From the NCBI GenBank assembly GCA_964573725.1, contig CAZNLJ010000001.1:1-64000 (forward strand): a stretch of DNA of 64,000 bases. The letters are read 5' to 3'. Shown here piece by piece: positions 35,990-44,818 of the stretch (position 1 is its first letter; each line of letters starts with the position of its first letter). Under the pieces are notes generated by a model. That model was not told the DNA's origin. It did not search any database and worked only from the letters and a program-made list of their open reading frames with translations. The translations under genes were made by a program, and so were the position numbers. The stretch is from UBA6168 sp964573725. Its GTDB lineage: Bacteria > Bacteroidota > Bacteroidia > Chitinophagales > Saprospiraceae.

Positions 35990-37618
35990 TCACTGTTTCA
36001 GGAAGCCGGCGGAAAGGACTTTCTCCCCCTGGCTCAACCGGACCCGGTAATGTCCGCCGGGAAGCATCGCCGCAGGAAGCGTCTCCGAAACCCCTTCCTG
36101 AAATTGAACCGCCGGCCAGCATGCGACCAGTTTTCCGGACAGGTCGAAGACATCCACCCGGCCGTCACCCGACAGGCCCCGGCCATGTAGCCGCACGGCT
36201 TCCAACACGGGATTGGGAACGACCCGCAGCCCTGCTTCGGCACCTTCTCCGACGCTTTCAGGAGACAAGCCGGTCAGGGTCATCAGGACGACCTCGTTGG
36301 AATAATCGGAATCCGCCCCACCCGACACGGCTTTGACGCGATAGCGGAGGGTGTTTCCGGCCGGAAGCCCCAGGTCATAATAACCGACCGTATTAGGGGG
36401 TAGGACGGCCAGGATGGCGAAAGTGTCGACCGGCCCGACCGCCCTTTCCAGTACGAAGTCGGATTCGTTATCCGAGTTGTCGACCCAAAGCAGTTCGGCC
36501 TGGTCCGCAGCGACCAGGGTGCCGGTCAGCAAGGAGGGGGCCGAAACCTGCACGGAAGGGCAGCCGGCTGCGATATAATCGGCGACCGATTGCCGGAGGG
36601 CCGGCAAGGTGGGATAGAACTGATTGCCCGGGCAGGCGGTGGCACATCCGTCCTGGTGGCCGGCAATCCGGGACAAGGTCAGGCCGGAGCCAGGATGGTA
36701 AGCGCTCCCGAGCGGATCCAGGGATGCATCGCAAGCCTTCCAGGAGAGGAGTTCCCTCAGGGTGTTCCGGGCGGCGGCGGTCGGTTGCACCGATGTGAAG
36801 TCGCCCAGCATACAAACCCCCATGGTACCACCGTTGGCGCCGCAGAAATGTGCCCCCAGGCGGTTGTCCCCGCGACCTTCGTACAGCATGCCGTTGGGGT
36901 CCACCAGCCAATTGTACCCGATATCGTCCCAACCGTTCACATTGACGTGAAAGTCCCAGATGGCCCGCACGACCGCCGCCCAATCGGAGGCATTGTTGGT
37001 GCCAGCCGAATGGTGGATGACCAGGAAGCCGACCTGTGTGGGGACGGGTGTCGGGTCAGGCGGACAGTTACCGGCCGGACACCAGTCCAACCTGTTTTCA
37101 TAATCCGGTGCCGGACAGGGACAAGCCGAACCGAGGGACAAGGGTGCGGATGAATCCGCAGCCTGCGGGGCCCCGCGCCGTGTCGGACCCGGATGGTAAA
37201 AGTGCAGCTGAATGCCCCCCGGCGGGAGACCGTCCGGACCGGTCCATTGAACCCGGAAGGAGACAAAAGGTCCGTCGGTCGGCCAAAGGAAATCCAATCG
37301 GCCGACGGTTATCCCGGACAAGGTCCCGGCATGCGGGTCCGGACGGAAAGGAAAGGTAGAGGAAAGGCCGTTCGCCGTGCGGAATACCACTTCCAGATAT
37401 TGCTCCGATCCAGGCACTTCGCTCACGATCGCCATGGTAAGGAATGGGTCCCCGACCGGCAGGGGCAAGCCCATTTCGTCGGTGCTCCGCACGCCTTCCG
37501 GAACCAAGTCCCGATGAAAGTCCTCCGAAACGAAGGAGAGGACTACCCGGTCCTCCTGCGCAATGACCAGCGAAGGACATACCAGCAGCACAACGGCAGC
37601 AAGGAAAAACTTTAGCAT
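35990..37618 (-). CDS. N-acetylmuramoyl-L-alanine amidase with T9SS sorting domain
   Basis: 542 aa. Signal peptide 1-20 (FFLAAVVLLVCPSLVIAQ). An N-terminal beta domain is followed by an amidase_2/PGRP domain (about 195-340): VIHHSAG with His202/His203, WDDIGYNWLVDPNG, and RIAGHQDGCATACPGNQF with the second Zn-binding His and Cys. A fibronectin-III-like domain precedes a C-terminal T9SS type A sorting domain (about 465-542) with RVVPNPV and YRVRLSQGEKVLSAGFLKQ. It cleaves the amide bond between MurNAc and the stem peptide. Sorting by T9SS implies secretion to the surface or medium, so the target is probably other bacteria or released wall, not its own sacculus. Confidence 0.93.
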   Translation of the reverse strand: MLKFFLAAVVLLVCPSLVIAQEDRVVLSFVSEDFHRDLVPEGVRSTDEMGLPLPVGDPFLTMAIVSEVPGSEQYLEVVFRTANGLSSTFPFRPDPHAGTLSGITVGRLDFLWPTDGPFVSFRVQWTGPDGLPPGGIQLHFYHPGPTRRGAPQAADSSAPLSLGSACPCPAPDYENRLDWCPAGNCPPDPTPVPTQVGFLVIHHSAGTNNASDWAAVVRAIWDFHVNVNGWDDIGYNWLVDPNGMLYEGRGDNRLGAHFCGANGGTMGVCMLGDFTSVQPTAAARNTLRELLSWKACDASLDPLGSAYHPGSGLTLSRIAGHQDGCATACPGNQFYPTLPALRQSVADYIAAGCPSVQVSAPSLLTGTLVAADQAELLWVDNSDNESDFVLERAVGPVDTFAILAVLPPNTVGYYDLGLPAGNTLRYRVKAVSGGADSDYSNEVVLMTLTGLSPESVGEGAEAGLRVVPNPVLEAVRLHGRGLSGDGRVDVFDLSGKLVACWPAVQFQEGVSETLPAAMLPGGHYRVRLSQGEKVLSAGFLKQ

Positions 37619-38032
37619 CGATGCTCAGGTTGAACGTTCAGCCTCCGGCCCGCGCACCTGCGGAAGCCGGGAGGGCGACAAAATAATGCCATGGGGCAAT
37701 ATAATAATTATTTGCGGACCGTCGGCAATCGGAATAATTCCCTGCCATCCCAAGCTTTTGGGAAATAAACGATAGGAAAGCAAACAAGATCGGCGAGACC
37801 GGCCCGACCGATCCGGGTCACACCCCGGACCGCCGGGGTTTTTATCCGCAGGAATCCTTATTATTGCTGTGAATTTCGTCGGTCGGCCAACGGCCCCGGC
37901 CAAATGACCCGGAAGTCACGCGGGGCCTTGGCGGCCCTGGCCGTTCCGGAAGAAACATTCAGGGGGTCGGGTAAGCTTCCAGCCGGGCAGACACGACGCT
38001 CACCCAACAATAAAGCTTTTCAATTCTACATT
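37619..38032. other. Leader/intergenic region upstream of the SerA-like gene
   Basis: About 410 bp between the amidase gene and the SerA-like gene, which point away from each other. It has an AT-rich patch (37690-37715) and an intrinsic terminator at 37822-37843 (listed). No supported ORF. An in-frame upstream extension of the SerA-like frame to 37904 is not protein-like. Confidence 0.5.
37822..37843 (+). terminator. Orphan intrinsic terminator upstream of the SerA-like gene
   Basis: ACCCCGG (37822-37828), loop ACCG, CCGGGGT (37833-37839), then TTTT to 37843: the standard rho-independent form on the plus strand. No plus-strand gene precedes it. It lies about 190 nt before the dehydrogenase start, as an attenuator in a leader would, or it could end a small RNA. 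Confidence 0.6.
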
Positions 38033-38989
38033 ATGGTAAAGATCTTGGCCAATGACGGCATCCATGCCGACGGCAAATTGTTGCTGGAAGAAGCCGGTTA
38101 CGAAGTGACGACCCAACAGTATACGCCGGAACAGTTGCAGGAAGTACTCCCCGAATATGACGTCATCATCGTTCGCAGCGCCACCAAGGTACGGAAGGAG
38201 CTGATAGACGGTTGTCCGGACCTGAAGGTCATTGCCCGGGGAGGTGTTGGGCTGGACAACATCGACGTGGAGCACGCGCGAAGCAAAGGGATCCAGGTTT
38301 TCAACACCCCCAATGCATCCAGCCGGGCGGTAGCCGAATTGGTCTTCACCCACCTGTTCATGTTGTCGAGGATGATGGGCATGCTGAACCGGGAGATGCC
38401 GGTCAAGGGGACGGAGGAATTCAACCGCTTGAAAAAAGTGGCTTCCAAGGGTATCCAACTGAGAGGCCGGACGTTGGGCATCATCGGATTCGGCCGGATC
38501 GGGCAGGAAACGGCCCGCATCGGTATCGGATTGGGGATGAACGTCATGGCGGCCGACCTGGTGGTGCACGAAGCGGAAATAGACCTCAACGTATACAAGA
38601 GCCAGGACGTCAGCTTGTCCGTGCGGGTGGAAACCACCAGCATGGAGGAGGTGCTGCGCAAATCCGATTTCATCACGCTGCATGTCCCCGGTGGGAAACA
38701 GGCGCTCATTGATGCCGCGGCATTTGAAAAGATGAAGGATGGTGTCTACCTGGTCAACACCTCCCGGGGAGGACTGATCGAAGAGGATGCGTTGCTGGAT
38801 GCCCTGGCCAGTGGAAAGGTCGCCGGAGCCGGGCTGGATGTGTTTGTCGGCGAACCGACGCCAAGGGCCGAATTGCTGAACCATCCGCAGATCACCGTGT
38901 CCCCCCATATCGGCGGGTCCACCCTGGAGGCCCAATCCGCCATCGGGATGGAGTTGGCCGAACAAATCATCGCCCATTTCGGCCATTAA
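38033..38989 (+). CDS. serA: D-2-hydroxyacid dehydrogenase, SerA-like (phosphoglycerate dehydrogenase)
   Basis: 318 aa. Short-form 3-phosphoglycerate dehydrogenase-like protein without an ACT domain, typical of Bacteroidota. Substrate domain begins MVKILANDGIHADG, with VRSATKVRKELID and ARGGVGLDNIDVEHA (conserved Arg). The NAD motif GIIGFGRIG is at 149-157. Catalytic residues include Arg in NTSRGGLIEEDAL, the Glu in VFVGEPTP and His in SPHIGGST. The start at 38033 matches the conserved N-terminus. It probably supplies serine. Without serC next door, a related D-hydroxyacid substrate cannot be excluded. A long hairpin follows the stop. Confidence 0.88.
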   Translation: MVKILANDGIHADGKLLLEEAGYEVTTQQYTPEQLQEVLPEYDVIIVRSATKVRKELIDGCPDLKVIARGGVGLDNIDVEHARSKGIQVFNTPNASSRAVAELVFTHLFMLSRMMGMLNREMPVKGTEEFNRLKKVASKGIQLRGRTLGIIGFGRIGQETARIGIGLGMNVMAADLVVHEAEIDLNVYKSQDVSLSVRVETTSMEEVLRKSDFITLHVPGGKQALIDAAAFEKMKDGVYLVNTSRGGLIEEDALLDALASGKVAGAGLDVFVGEPTPRAELLNHPQITVSPHIGGSTLEAQSAIGMELAEQIIAHFGH

Positions 38990-39006
38990 GCCGCCGCAGG
39001 TCTATT

Positions 39007-39038
39007 CACCCACCGGAACCTGCCGGTTCCGGTGGGTG
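39007..39038 (+). terminator. Strong hairpin after the SerA-like gene
   Basis: Perfect 14-bp stem (39007-39020 with 39025-39038) with a TGCC loop, 17 nt after the stop at 38989. No T-run follows on the plus strand, so termination may be rho-dependent or the hairpin may stabilise the 3' end. Confidence 0.55.
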
Positions 39039-39266
39039 TAAAGCCGCAAAGCGTAACGGAAATCATATCGGAGGAAGTGCGAACCCTTGCTTCCAGCTCC
39101 ATTCCGTTCAGGTTAAGGAAGACGGGATTGCGCCGGACGCGCCCGGGACAATAGCGACATCCATACTGCTGCATACCTGGGCTTGCACTTCGGGTAGCGA
39201 GATACCTCGATTACCAGGGCGGGCTAAAGAGGCCGGATGAGGACGGAAGGAGAAGGGCTGTTCCCC

Positions 39267-39767
39267 TCACTTGACCATTTTCAAAAAAGATTTGACGAAC
39301 CAATCCGCATCCGCCTTGAGGAGGGTTTCCACCAATGCATCCGCTTTGGAGGAGAAAAGGCGGATTTCCCGCACCGTCTTGACGAACTCGCCGATTTCCT
39401 GCGATTTGCCGTCCACCATGGCCACTTCATCCAGCACCTTTATGACGGGTTCCAGTTCCCTGCGCTTCCGGTTGGCGATGATTTTGCACATGACATTCCA
39501 GATATCCTTTTCCGCGACGAAATATTCCTTACGGTCGCCGACTTTCAGCTCCTTGTAGACAAGCCCCCAATCCATGAGTGCCCGCAGGTTGAGGTTTGCA
39601 TTGCCGATGGAGATCTTCAGTTCGTCCATTATATCCTTGGACGCCAGGGGTTCCGGAGAAATCAACAACAAGGCGTGAATCTGGGCCATCGTCCGGTTGA
39701 TGCCCCAATCGCTGCCCAACATCCCCCAAGCTTGCAGAAAGCGCTCTTTAGCCTCTTTGTATTCCAT
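39267..39767 (-). CDS. GbsR/MarR-family transcriptional regulator
   Basis: 166 aa. Winged-helix DNA-binding protein of the GbsR-like group. The HTH is visible at about 40-70 (PLASKDIMDELKISIGNANLNLRAL), with a wing following (GLVYKELKVGDRKEYF). The C-terminal half is helical (VIKVLDEVAMVDGKSQEIGEF) and probably dimerises. GbsR-like proteins elsewhere regulate osmolyte or transport genes. The next gene, a sugar-type transporter, is in the same orientation 409 bp downstream, so control of it is possible but unproven. Confidence 0.85.
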   Translation of the reverse strand: MEYKEAKERFLQAWGMLGSDWGINRTMAQIHALLLISPEPLASKDIMDELKISIGNANLNLRALMDWGLVYKELKVGDRKEYFVAEKDIWNVMCKIIANRKRRELEPVIKVLDEVAMVDGKSQEIGEFVKTVREIRLFSSKADALVETLLKADADWFVKSFLKMVK

Positions 39768-40176
39768 TTCTTACGTTTGGCATGCCGACGGAGCGGGTCC
39801 ACCGCTGCACGGAATTCCCTGTCGGGAAAACCGGCACCGAACCACTATCCAAAGACATACAGTAGGTAATTTGCTTTTCTTCACCTGTCGTGCGGGGAGG
39901 CAATATCAGGAAATCCCTTTTACCAACCGAGGGGATTCGGACCTTATTGATGAAATGCCACAAGAAAACAGCGAAGACAGGCCTCACCTCCTACCATTGA
40001 AGTTTTTGGCAGGAATGTAACACCATAACCGGCAGTTTGTTTTCCGGGGCCGGAAATGGGAGCAAGCGGAGACGCCGTCACCGGGCCAGCGCAACGGAAC
40101 CCGGGCGGAAAAAGGAAGTTGCAGGGAGGTACACAGGCAGCCCAAGCGCCCCCTGGGGGCGGGACGAGGCCAGCCG
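39768..40176. other. Intergenic region without a gene
   Basis: About 409 bp between the MFS stop and the regulator start (both minus-strand). It contains the weak hairpin at 40147-40161. No ORF with protein-like content and no TAnnTTTG box for the regulator were found. Confidence 0.45.
40147..40161 (-). terminator. Short GC hairpin after the SLC45-like gene
   Basis: CGCCCC (40147-40152) pairs with GGGGCG (40156-40161), 16 nt beyond the stop at 40177 on the minus strand. The loop is 3 nt and no T-run follows, so this is a weak prediction. Confidence 0.3.
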
Positions 40177-41535
40177 TCAAAGGCCGTTTTGGGCGACGGG
40201 CAGTCTTTTTTCCCGAATGAAGAGCGTCAGCAGACCGGCCACCAGCAGCAGCCCGCCCGCGAAGGAGATCGCACTTCGCGGATCCGAGCCCAGGAAGGTG
40301 GAATAGATGCCCGGATAAAGGCCATCCACCCCGCCGAAGGTCAGGTTTTGGATAATCATGGGAATGACGATCATCATGTTGATGATTCCCATATAAACGC
40401 CCCGCTGTTGTTCCGGGATATCGGCGGACACGATGACATAGGGGACCCCCATCATGCTGGCCCAGGCGACCCCGAATCCGGTGATATACAAAAGGGCGAG
40501 GTATTGGTACTCCACTCCTTGGACGGTCGGCAACAGGAACAGCGAGGCGGCGGCCCAGGCGAGACAGGCGGCATGCACGAATTTCGCCTTGTAACGCCGG
40601 GCGAAATACGCCAGCAGGAATGCCGACAAGAAGGTGATGATGTTGTAGAATCCGTTGACAAGGCCGGTGAAGGCCACGGCCTCCTCATATGCGGGGCTAT
40701 GCGAATCCGTGGTGTCCCATATGCTCTTGGCCAGGCAGGGGGCGACGAATTGCCAGTAGCAGAACATGGCATACCACTGGAAAAGGTATACCGCCGCCAA
40801 CTGCCAAAGACTCCGCGGCATGTGGGTGATGGCTTTTGCGATGTCGGACAAAGGTTTGAAGATCCCGCCCCGTTCCGCGCGAAGGGTAGCGAGTTCCGCC
40901 TCCGAAGGCATGATTTCACGGGTCTTGGCGACGGACCAACCGACGGAAGCCAGGGAACAAAAGGAACCCAGGAAAAAGGAGCCGAACACCCAATAAGGGA
41001 TACCGGCCGCCGTTTCGCCTCCAATGTACCGCTGGAACCCGAACAGCGACAGGTTGGCCAGGGTGATACCCAGTCCGGTGAAGAAACTCTGTGTCAGGAA
41101 TCCCGTCGGTTGTTGCGCATCCGGCAAGATGTCCGTCACGAACGCCCGGTAAGGCTCCATGGCCGTGTTGTTTGCGGCGTCGAGGACCCAAAGCAGGCCG
41201 ACGGCCATCCACAAGGTGCTGCTGAATGGATAGATGAAGAGACATAGGCTGCAGAATATGGCGCCGAGCAGAAAAAAGGGCTTCCTGCGTCCCCAACGCG
41301 GATGCCAGGTCTTGTCGCTGATGGCTCCGATGAGCGGCTGGATCACCAGCCCGGTCACCGGCCCTGCCAGGTTCAGCAGGGGCAATTGTTCCGGGTCGGC
41401 CCCCAGGAAGGAATAAATCGGGTTGATCGCCGTTTGTTGCAGGCCGAAGCTGTATTGGATCCCGAAGAATCCGATGTTCATGTTGATGATTTGGGAAAAG
41501 GACAGCGGAACCTTACCGGTGGCGAATCGTTTCAT
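40177..41535 (-). CDS. MFS sugar:proton symporter, SLC45-like
   Basis: 452 aa with about 12 membrane helices. The opening LSFSQIINMNIGFFGIQYSFGLQQ and the loop SDKTWHPRWGRRKPF are typical of the SLC45/sucrose-maltose symporter group of MFS, with the RWGRR loop conserved between helices 2 and 3. It likely imports a disaccharide or related sugar, and the trehalase gene in the same window offers one possible link. The start at 41535 (MKRFATGKVPLSFS) is preferred over 41604. The nearest upstream gene on this strand is ung (43001-43675), with divergent lolD between them. Confidence 0.87.
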   Translation of the reverse strand: MKRFATGKVPLSFSQIINMNIGFFGIQYSFGLQQTAINPIYSFLGADPEQLPLLNLAGPVTGLVIQPLIGAISDKTWHPRWGRRKPFFLLGAIFCSLCLFIYPFSSTLWMAVGLLWVLDAANNTAMEPYRAFVTDILPDAQQPTGFLTQSFFTGLGITLANLSLFGFQRYIGGETAAGIPYWVFGSFFLGSFCSLASVGWSVAKTREIMPSEAELATLRAERGGIFKPLSDIAKAITHMPRSLWQLAAVYLFQWYAMFCYWQFVAPCLAKSIWDTTDSHSPAYEEAVAFTGLVNGFYNIITFLSAFLLAYFARRYKAKFVHAACLAWAAASLFLLPTVQGVEYQYLALLYITGFGVAWASMMGVPYVIVSADIPEQQRGVYMGIINMMIVIPMIIQNLTFGGVDGLYPGIYSTFLGSDPRSAISFAGGLLLVAGLLTLFIREKRLPVAQNGL

Positions 41536-41725
41536 GACCGTCTTTCGTTTTGTGCAGCTGCAAATAAAACCAATAAATAGGTATCGGCATAGCTCCTTTG
41601 CCAATTACTCCCCATGCCGGAACCCCGGTTCCTATATCCGCAAGCCCCGGACCACCGGAATGGCTTGTCCGCCGATGTGCATGGCGGCAGCAAAGCGGTG
41701 TACGACTGACAACCCTTCCTGTTTT

Positions 41726-41733
41726 CAAAATTA
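41726..41733 (-). promoter_or_regulatory. Candidate -7 box for the SLC45-like gene
   Basis: TAATTTTG on the minus strand fits TAnnTTTG. No well-spaced -33 TTG; the leader would be about 185 nt. Low support. Confidence 0.3.
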
Positions 41734-42070
41734 TTTTACCTACATTGCAAAATATTCAAGTAAATATTCGGTATTTCAAAAAAAATCACTTTAATTTGTG
41801 TGGTGCTTCGATAAACGGTGATTCGAAACGAGCGGTAAAAGGTTTCGGTCACCGATTCGGACCCAACCCATCTTGACTGCCTATCGTTCTGACATTGGAT
41901 AAAAACTAAATGGTAATATCTTTTTAAATTATAACAGTCGGGTGATTTCTTAGAAGGGCGTGGCAATCTATTGCTTACGCTCTTTTCTTTTGCCCCCGTC
42001 CGCCGGACACACAACCAGGAGTCCAGCGGTATCCGACAAAACGGACGTAGCCGGGCGGCGTGTATTTGCT

Positions 42071-42078
42071 TACTTTTG
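42071..42078 (+). promoter_or_regulatory. Candidate -7 box for lolD
   Basis: TACTTTTG fits TAnnTTTG on the plus strand. No TTG lies 18-20 nt upstream. The leader to lolD would be about 220 nt. Confidence 0.35.
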
Positions 42079-42304
42079 CCTGGTGTCCGTCGGCAGGTCG
42101 TGCAGCCGATGGAATCTGAAAAATCCGGATCTTCCGGTGCGGCAGTCTTCCGAGCCGACTTTGCGTTGCAGCAGAAACGAGAAGTTAAGGGACCAGCCGA
42201 CGCTACCCCGGCCACTCGGACGGAAGAATCCTCTTATCAGGCTACCTGCCGGAGGTCCCGCGCTCGCCCCTACGGCCGACACGCATCCGCCAAACAACAC
42301 GTCC

Positions 42305-42973
42305 ATGATAGAAGCCACCGGCATCCACAAATATTACGGCGCGCTGCATGTGCTGAAAGGGGTCGACCTGCAGGTGGCCCGTGGGGAAATCGTCAGCATC
42401 ATCGGGAAATCGGGAGCCGGCAAAAGTACCCTGCTCCATATACTGGGCACCCTGGACCAGGCGGACGCGGGTCGGGTCGTGATCGACGGTGCGCAGGTAT
42501 CCGGACTTTCCGCACGGGCCTTGTCGCGTTTCCGTAACGAACAGGTCGGCTTCATTTTCCAATTCCACCAGTTGCTGCCTGAGTTCACCGCCATCGAAAA
42601 TGTTTGTCTGCCGGCCCTGATTCACGGTACGCCGGAGCGGAAAGCCCGAACCCGGGCCATGGAGTTGATGGAATACCTGGGCTTGTCGGACCGGCTCCAA
42701 CACAAGCCCGGGCAATTATCCGGCGGGGAACAGCAACGGGTGGCCGTCGCCCGTTCCCTGGTCAACCGGCCTGCCGTCGTCCTGGCCGACGAACCGTCCG
42801 GAAACCTCGACTCCGCCTCATCGGCGGATTTGCACCGGCTGATTTTCCGGCTTCGGGATGATTTCCGGCAGACTTTCCTGATCGTCACCCACAACCAGGA
42901 ATTGGCTAATATGAGCGACCGCATCCTGGAGATGCAGGACGGTACGCTGCACATCGAACAGGCGACCCGCTGA
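42305..42973 (+). CDS. lolD: ABC transporter ATPase, LolD-like
   Basis: 222 aa. The motor family includes LolD (lipoprotein release from the inner membrane) and MacB-type ATPases. Walker [10 protein letters not shown] is near residue 36, the Q-loop is in [14 protein letters not shown], the signature is [15 protein letters not shown], Walker B and D-loop are [12 protein letters not shown], and the switch His is in VTHN. The start at 42305 gives [12 protein letters not shown], typical of the family. No permease gene (LolC/E-like) is adjacent, so the partner is elsewhere. In Bacteroidota a stand-alone lolD is common. Confidence 0.88.
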   Translation: MIEATGIHKYYGALHVLKGVDLQVARGEIVSIIGKSGAGKSTLLHILGTLDQADAGRVVIDGAQVSGLSARALSRFRNEQVGFIFQFHQLLPEFTAIENVCLPALIHGTPERKARTRAMELMEYLGLSDRLQHKPGQLSGGEQQRVAVARSLVNRPAVVLADEPSGNLDSASSADLHRLIFRLRDDFRQTFLIVTHNQELANMSDRILEMQDGTLHIEQATR

Positions 42974-43000
42974 CAAGTCGGCCCGGATCCCGCCGTATCC

Positions 43001-43675
43001 TCAATCCGGAAGACACCACGCGATACCCGCTTGGCCACGATCGGCCAGGTACCGGTTCGTTTTCGAAAAATGGCGGCATCCGTCGAATGCCCCCCCTGCC
43101 AACGGGGAGGGGTGTGCCGCCTCCAGCACCAAATGACGGGAGACGTCCACCAACAGCTTCTTCTGCCGGGCAAAGTTCCCCCACAGCAAAAATACGAGTC
43201 CCTCCCGACCTTCCGACAAGGCCCGGATGACCGCATCCGTGAAACGATGCCAGCCGCACTTCGCATGGGAATTCGACAAGCCGGCTTCCACGGTCAAGGC
43301 TGCGTTCAACAGGAAGACGCCCTGGTCGGCCCAAGCCGTCAGGTCGCCGTGGGCCGGAACCGGGCAACCCAGGTCCCGGTTCAATTCCTTGAAAATGTTC
43401 TGGAGGGACGGCGGCACGCGGACTCCCTTCGGTACGGAGAAGGACAGGCCCATCGCTTCCCCGGGACGGATGTAAGGATCCTGCCCCAGGACCACCACCC
43501 GAACCGAATCGAAAGGTGTGTGATTGAACGCATTGAATATGAGTCCCCCGGGCGGATAAACCACTTTGCCCGAGCGGATCTCCGCGCGAATGAAGGCGGT
43601 CAGCTCCTCGAAATAAGGTTGCGCGAACTCCTCTTCCAACACCCGGTACCAGCTTTCTTCCATTTGGACGGCCAT
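43001..43675 (-). CDS. ung: Uracil-DNA glycosylase, family 1
   Basis: 224 aa. Removes uracil from DNA to start base-excision repair. Motif A GQDPYIRPGEAMGLSFSV carries the catalytic Asp, VFLLNAALTVEAG the uracil-binding region, and HPSPLAGGAF the catalytic-loop His. One difference from the enterobacterial enzyme is IRPGEA for HGPGQA. Length is normal. A second ATG at 43663 is also possible. It is convergent with lolD. Confidence 0.95.
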   Translation of the reverse strand: MAVQMEESWYRVLEEEFAQPYFEELTAFIRAEIRSGKVVYPPGGLIFNAFNHTPFDSVRVVVLGQDPYIRPGEAMGLSFSVPKGVRVPPSLQNIFKELNRDLGCPVPAHGDLTAWADQGVFLLNAALTVEAGLSNSHAKCGWHRFTDAVIRALSEGREGLVFLLWGNFARQKKLLVDVSRHLVLEAAHPSPLAGGAFDGCRHFSKTNRYLADRGQAGIAWCLPD

Positions 43676-43853
43676 ACGGTCTGGTTTGTGATACCCCCGC
43701 TACCGTCGGCAAGACGACGCCGCTGTCGTACTGTGCCGCAACCGCAACAAGGGTCAAGGTGATTGCAATTTGTGCCCGATCCGGGCTCTTGCCGGTCGCA
43801 ACAGGCGACTTCATCGCCATGAAATACCACCCAGGGCTAAAATAAGCGGTACA

Positions 43854-43884
43854 TTTGACACCTCTTGAAAAAAAACTACTTTTG
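43854..43884 (+). promoter_or_regulatory. Promoter of the tRNA-Arg gene
   Basis: TTTG (43854-43857), 19 nt, TACTTTTG (43877-43884): a full match to the Bacteroidota consensus. The TTTG is itself the end of another TAnnTTTG (TACATTTG, 43850-43857). Transcription from the main box would begin near 43889, about 100 nt before the tRNA. Confidence 0.65.
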
Positions 43885-43991
43885 CGGGGAGACGATTCTA
43901 TGGCATGCTTCCATTCGCAGGGGTCGGTTTTCGGTTCCCATTCCGGGCAACCTTCGGACATCCCGCCCTCACAGACCATCGTCCTCGTACC

Positions 43992-44065
43992 GGTCCCGTA
44001 GCTCAGCCGGATAGAGCATCTGCCTTCTAAGCAGACGGTCACAGGTTCGAATCCTGTCGGGATCA
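43992..44065 (+). tRNA. tRNA-Arg (anticodon TCT)
   Basis: 74 nt. The 7-bp acceptor stem pairs GGTCCCG with CGGGATC (one G-T). The D arm contains AGCTCAGCCGGATAGAGC. The anticodon stem TCTGC/GCAGA encloses the loop CTTCTAA, giving anticodon TCT for AGA codons. The T arm is ACAGG-TTCGAAT-CCTGT. No CCA is encoded after the discriminator A. The predicted promoter is about 110 nt upstream. Confidence 0.97.
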
Positions 44066-44818
44066 CGATTCATCCAAAAAAATATTGGATATCCATCACT
44101 GTTGAAACCCCTTCCTGTCAGGTGAAAAATATTGTCCCGCCTGCCCGCGCGCACGGCACCGCTTCAAGTTTCTGTTGTACCGTCCTACCACTTTTCGGAT
44201 CACTCCCCACTTTTTTGTTCGGTCAAATGCCGCAACGCAACATACCCTGCCGCTCGCAGTCCGCCGCTCCCTGTGGAACTTTCCCGTCGCCCTGTTTTAT
44301 TCCCGACCATTTGAACGGATTTACAGCGTTTTAGTATCAGAAGATGGAAAGTTTTAGCCCAGTGGAAACACCGGCTAGCCCGGTCGCCACAACCGGTGCG
44401 GGGGGCATTTCAAGACCAGGGGCGAGCGGAACTGACTTGCCGGCGTGAGGGGCCAGCCTTCCGGGCATCAAAATCGGCCGAAAAAGTAATCTCCTGTACT
44501 GCATTTCATCATTTTTTGTAAATTTGCCTTACCTATACGCAACCGCGTCGATTCCTCCCCCTTTGGTATCGACGCCGTCCATACCCAACCGAATATCGTC
44601 TGAAGTCAAGCGGGTCTTCCGGAAACTGCAAGACCCGAACCTCAACCTCCTGCGAAGACGAAAATTGCTTTCCGCTGCTCTGCTGCTTCCCAAACTGCTC
44701 CCACAGTAAACGCACCCGAATCTGACGACCCGGCGCCCCCGTTGCGCATACCACCATCTCGCCGGAGTTCCGATTGCATCGGACCGAATGACTTTTTGAA
44801 AACAAACCAGCTGACCGA
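44066..44818. other. Gene-poor region after the tRNA
   Basis: About 750 bp. A weak hairpin (ATCCAA 44072-44077 with TTGGAT 44085-44090) lies just after the tRNA. A TAAATTTG box is at 44519-44526. No second tRNA or ORF is supported. Confidence 0.45.
44519..44526 (+). promoter_or_regulatory. Candidate -7 box for the first beta-helix gene
   Basis: TAAATTTG fits TAnnTTTG, in AT-rich DNA. No good -33 TTG. The leader to 44819 would be about 290 nt. Confidence 0.3.

Larger units (their letters stand above)
41536..42304. other. Divergent intergenic region
   Basis: About 770 bp between the SLC45-like gene and lolD. It includes TAATTTTG on the minus strand (41726-41733) and TACTTTTG on the plus strand (42071-42078), and AT-rich sequence 41720-41800. 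Open frames from 41960 and 41971 continue into lolD or out of frame and lack protein-like content in this part. Confidence 0.45.

Noticed and set aside
42906..44154. Minus-strand ORFs reading MIPTGFEPVTVCLEG and DPDRIRTCDRLLRRQ
   Set aside because: These are the well-known spurious peptides produced by translating the antisense of a tRNA gene; they overlap tRNA-Arg and ung.
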